This document shows positions 60,961-64,000 of a stretch of 64,000 nucleotides of DNA, in pieces (positions within the stretch are counted from its first letter, which is position 1; each line of letters begins with the position of its first letter). The position numbers were made by a program, and so were the translations under genes. Origin of the DNA: Elephas maximus indicus (Eukaryota; Chordata; Mammalia; Proboscidea; Elephantidae); contig NC_064835.1 in NCBI RefSeq assembly GCF_024166365.1, positions 61,298,607 through 61,362,606 on the forward strand, read 5' to 3'. The notes beneath the pieces were generated by a model that saw nothing but the letters and a program-made list of their open reading frames with translations, made no database searches and was not told the origin of the DNA.

Positions 60961-62270
60961 AAGAGTCCTCATACTATTGTCAAAAGAACACTGACTGCCT
61001 GGATTTGAATTCCCTGGTTCCATGATTAACTGTCTGTTATCTTTGGCTAGTGTTAAAAACTCTTTCCTCATCTTAAAATTTGGGCTGGTTCAACCATTGC
61101 TGTAAACAAATTGAGTGCTGGCACTGTGCTTCTAGATTGTGAACTTGAGTTTGGGGCTGTTGCCTTTTTGTGTCCCCAAGACATGGCATAGTCTGATACA
61201 GAGCATGCAATAAACATTTGTTGAATTTACAAATATTTAGCATCTAGTTTGTGTCCATAACTGACTAGTACTGGGATACAGATGTGAGTAGTGGAACTCA
61301 GGTATGTAGCAAGTGCTACAACCCATATAGACCAGTTACAATGGTAGTAAGAAGGATAAAAGACCTGTGGACCAGCATTGGGTTTGGTCAGAAGGTGATT
61401 GTTGAATGAGCAAGAACTCTACCAGTGGGGAGTGGGGCTAGAAGCGAGATTATAATGAAATAAGGGAGTAGATGTGCAGGATAAAGTATTAGTTTTAGAT
61501 AATGAGTTTGGAGAGGAGATAAAATAGCTGGAGGGTGTATTAGTAGCGTAAGGGTGCAGAGTAGGGTTTTTTAATGATAGGAGGATCTTGTACTTTCTAA
61601 AAATACCTTTTGGGCTGGGCTGTTAAGAAATAAGTAGTTATGATCTAAATTGCATTTATGAACTGCCATGAAATATAATGTTGATTCGTAGGTCAGTCTG
61701 ACATGTCCATGCCTTCCCACAGCCTTCCCTGAACTGGACACAAGCGATCCCTTCCCAAAGTGCCTTTGCTTTGGTGTTTGCTTCTCTGAGTGGATGCACC
61801 ACCGTTATGGTCTTGTTAGGGTTCTTCTAGCCCAACCTCTTATTGTACAGTTTGAAATCGCAGGGTGGCATAGATATACCCGCTGTCAGGACTCAGGCCT
61901 CGTTTTGGGTCAGTCCTGCATTCTCCACTCCGTGAGGAAAGGAAGCAGTGGGTGCAGGCAGAGTGATCTAGCCTAAGATTCAGATATCCTTTGGTTCGAA
62001 GCTAATTACTTCCCAGCCCTGTGGCCCGGGCCAAGTTATTTGACCTTTCTAAAGCCACCCACGGTTTTCTGTAAAACACCTGGGATAACGTCTACGGTTC
62101 TCAATATATATAGTTGTCATTAAAAAAAAAAATCGAGGTTGGACTTCTCTACTAGTCTATGAACCCCGTGGGGATGCCGAATAACACTGACCTAGCGGAC
62201 CCAGGCGGAGGCGAACCCTGGCCTCCAGCCCTACGTCCCCACCGCGCTCACTGTTTCGGGGTCGGAGCCT

Positions 62271-62451
62271 AACCTGACGTGGCGAGGCGGGACTTCCGGC
62301 AGGAGGCGGAAGTGGAGCCGGCGGCGCGGGCTTGCAGCTGCGGCTGACAACGGTGGTAGCCCGGGCTCGACGAGCGATCTGGGAGGCAAGGCAGGACCGG
62401 CTCTCCGCTCCCGCCACTCCGAGCCCCTGCGACGCCGACCTCCGTTCCGAG
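62271..62451 (+). promoter_or_regulatory. MOGS: MOGS promoter and 5' UTR
   Basis: A CpG-rich, TATA-less segment carries paired ETS-like sites: ACTTCCGGC near 62292 and CGGAAGTG at 62308-62315. The sequence between here and ATG 62452 is GC-rich leader. Confidence 0.6.
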
Positions 62452-64000
62452 ATGACTCGGGGTGAGCGGCGGCGCCGCGCAGCCCCGGAGGGAGTGCGGA
62501 CAGCCGAGAGGGCTGCTCGGAGCGGCCGCGCACAACAGGGCGGAGGGATCCAAGGCACCGCTAGAGGGGCGGTTCTGGCCGTGGTGGTCTTGTCGCTGGT
62601 CCTGGGCCTGTCGGGGCCCTGGCTGCTGGCGTGGCATCGTGCACGGCGAGCAGTCACGCTGCACTCCGCGCCCCCGGCGCTGCCCCCCAACTCCTCCAGT
62701 CCCGCCGTGGCCCCAGACCTCTTCTGGGGTACCTACCGCCCCCACATCTACTTCGGCATGAAGACCCGCAGCCCGCAGCCCCTTCTTACCGGTAACCGGA
62801 CCCCAGGGCAGACAGACGGGTGGACTCTTACCTGGGCGCCTATAGTCTCACACCAGAGCAAGGGTGGGGAAGAGTAGACCAGTAGAGTTGTGGAGAGGGA
62901 TGACCCTGAAGTTCTTGGGAACCAAGAGGGACAGGTCTCCTCCTCTCTCTTTGACTTATGTGCCCATTTTATCCCTAGGACTGATGTGGGCGCAGCAGGG
63001 TGCCATCCCAGGGGCCCCAAAGCTCAGGCACACGTGTGAGCAGGGAGACGGCGTGGGTCCCTATGGCTGGGAGTTTCACGACGGCCTCTCCTTCGGGCGC
63101 CAGCATATTCAAGATGGGGCCTTAAAACTCACCACTGAGTTCGTCAAGAGGCCTGGGGGACAGCATGGAGGGGACTGGAGCTGGAGAGTGACTGTGGAGC
63201 CTCAGGTCAGGGCCCCAGGACACCTTTTTCTTAGACCACACTCCCTCCACTCTTCGCTTGCACTGTGAAGTGGGGGTTAGTAGCAGGGGCTCTGAGGTTG
63301 GCTGCCTGGTTTGAATCTGGCCTTAAACACTTGCCTATGTGACCGTCTCTACCATTTCTAAGCCTTGGTTTCCTAGTCTGGAAAATGGAGATAATAATAG
63401 CAACTAACTGATAATATTGTTGTAAGAATTAAATGAAGTCTGTGTAGAGTTCTTAGAATCGTACTCACCACAAAAGCTCTAAATTATTTCCCAGAGAACC
63501 CTGTTCATGGCCCTTCCTCCTTCGCACTGTGACCTTTGACACCACCACAGGTGTATTTGCCATACTACTTCTATCTGGTGTCTCTGTCCCTCACTGAGGT
63601 AGACTCTCAAGAGAGACTGCCAATCTGATACTTTTTTCTGCCTTCTTTGGTCTTCCAGTCTTCAGCTACCTCTGCTCTCCCTTTGGTCTCCCTGTTCTTC
63701 TATGTGGTGACAGATGGCAAGGAAGCCCTAGTGCCAGAAGTTGGGGCCAAGGGGCAATTGAAGTTCATCAGTGGCCATACCAGTGAACTTGGTGATTTCC
63801 GCCTTACACTTCTGCCACCAACCAATCCAGTGGATACTGCCCCCAAGTATGGCAGGTAATTGGGAGAAAAGTGTGGGGTGGTGGTAGAGGTGGCATGGAT
63901 GCTGACCATGAAAATGATCCAGACCCAACCTGGTTTATTCCCTCCCCCCGCCCCCCTTTTTCCACCATTTATTTCCCTTCTCATCAGGCTCCATGTTCCC
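62452..64000 (+). CDS. MOGS: mannosyl-oligosaccharide glucosidase (glucosidase I), N-terminal part
   Basis: MOGS is the type II ER membrane glycosidase that removes the terminal alpha-1,2 glucose from N-linked glycans. Three exons are visible: 62452-62791, 62979-63205 and 63659-63855. They give the first ~254 of about 837 residues. The start follows human closely, with [10 protein letters not shown] membrane anchor rich in Val and Leu spans residues ~40-62. The conserved luminal start, [16 protein letters not shown], is present. Exon 3 ends in A-P-K-Y-G. The large last exon with the GH63 catalytic domain lies beyond the window edge. I could not match the final bases after 63987 to the expected S-Y-N-V-F-W, so I place its start outside. 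Confidence 0.96.
63275..63460 (+). repeat. MIR in MOGS intron 2
   Basis: GGCTGCCTGGTTTGAATCTGG, CCTTGGTTTCC and GGAGATAATAATAGC mark a MIR in plus orientation. Confidence 0.8.

Larger units (their letters stand above)
58723..62270. other. MRPL53-MOGS intergenic region
   Basis: This spacer is dominated by repeats: L2-like CT-rich sequence around 58930-59600, three AfroSINEs between 59868 and 60670, and a MIR at 60730-60960. From 61000 to 62150 I see only unassigned sequence. No gene is recognised. Confidence 0.65.

Noticed and set aside
63988-64000. Possible MOGS exon 4 start after TCATCAG
   Set aside because: The bases that follow would give R-L-H-V-P, not the expected S-Y-N-V-F-W, so the true acceptor is probably just outside the window.

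Overview
The window is mammalian nuclear DNA, almost certainly from an afrotherian and most likely a paenungulate such as elephant. Genes are multi-exon with GT-AG introns and CpG-rich promoters. The intergenic DNA and introns carry tRNA-derived AfroSINE copies and fragments of an RTE LINE that has the same 3' tail as those SINEs, a pairing known from Afrotheria. Older L2, MIR, MER5A and L1 relics and LTR fragments are also present. I assigned genes by reading exons and comparing them with remembered human proteins; no search was run.

The layout matches the human 2p13.1 cluster in reverse orientation: LOXL3 (+, 5' end missing), HTRA2 (-), AUP1 (+), DQX1 (+), TLX2 (-), PCGF1 (+), LBX2 (+), TTC31 (-), CCDC142 (+), MRPL53 (+), MOGS (+, 3' end missing). 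Nine genes are complete. In every one the exons join in phase, and predicted lengths equal or nearly equal the human proteins: HTRA2 457 aa, AUP1 410, DQX1 719, TLX2 284, PCGF1 259, LBX2 194, TTC31 519, CCDC142 774, MRPL53 104.

Head-to-head pairs with short CpG promoters are HTRA2/AUP1 (368 bp between start codons, two ZNF143/THAP11-like sites) and TTC31/CCDC142 (257 bp). Tail-to-tail pairs are LOXL3/HTRA2 (586 bp between stop codons), DQX1/TLX2 and LBX2/TTC31. The two homeobox genes, TLX2 and LBX2, flank the Polycomb gene PCGF1. A minus-strand poly(A) signal upstream of LBX2 marks the likely 3' end of an LBX2-AS1-type transcript.

The products do not form one pathway. They cover matrix cross-linking (LOXL3), mitochondrial proteolysis and translation (HTRA2, MRPL53), ER and lipid-droplet quality control and N-glycan trimming (AUP1, MOGS), developmental transcription and chromatin (TLX2, LBX2, PCGF1) and poorly characterised proteins (DQX1, TTC31, CCDC142). 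I found no unknown multi-gene system. The best leads are a phase-matched basic 57-nt candidate exon in LOXL3, an altered IAP-binding tetrapeptide in HTRA2, a possible promoter antisense to TLX2, a perfect DR2 element upstream of TLX2, and the SINE/RTE relationships.
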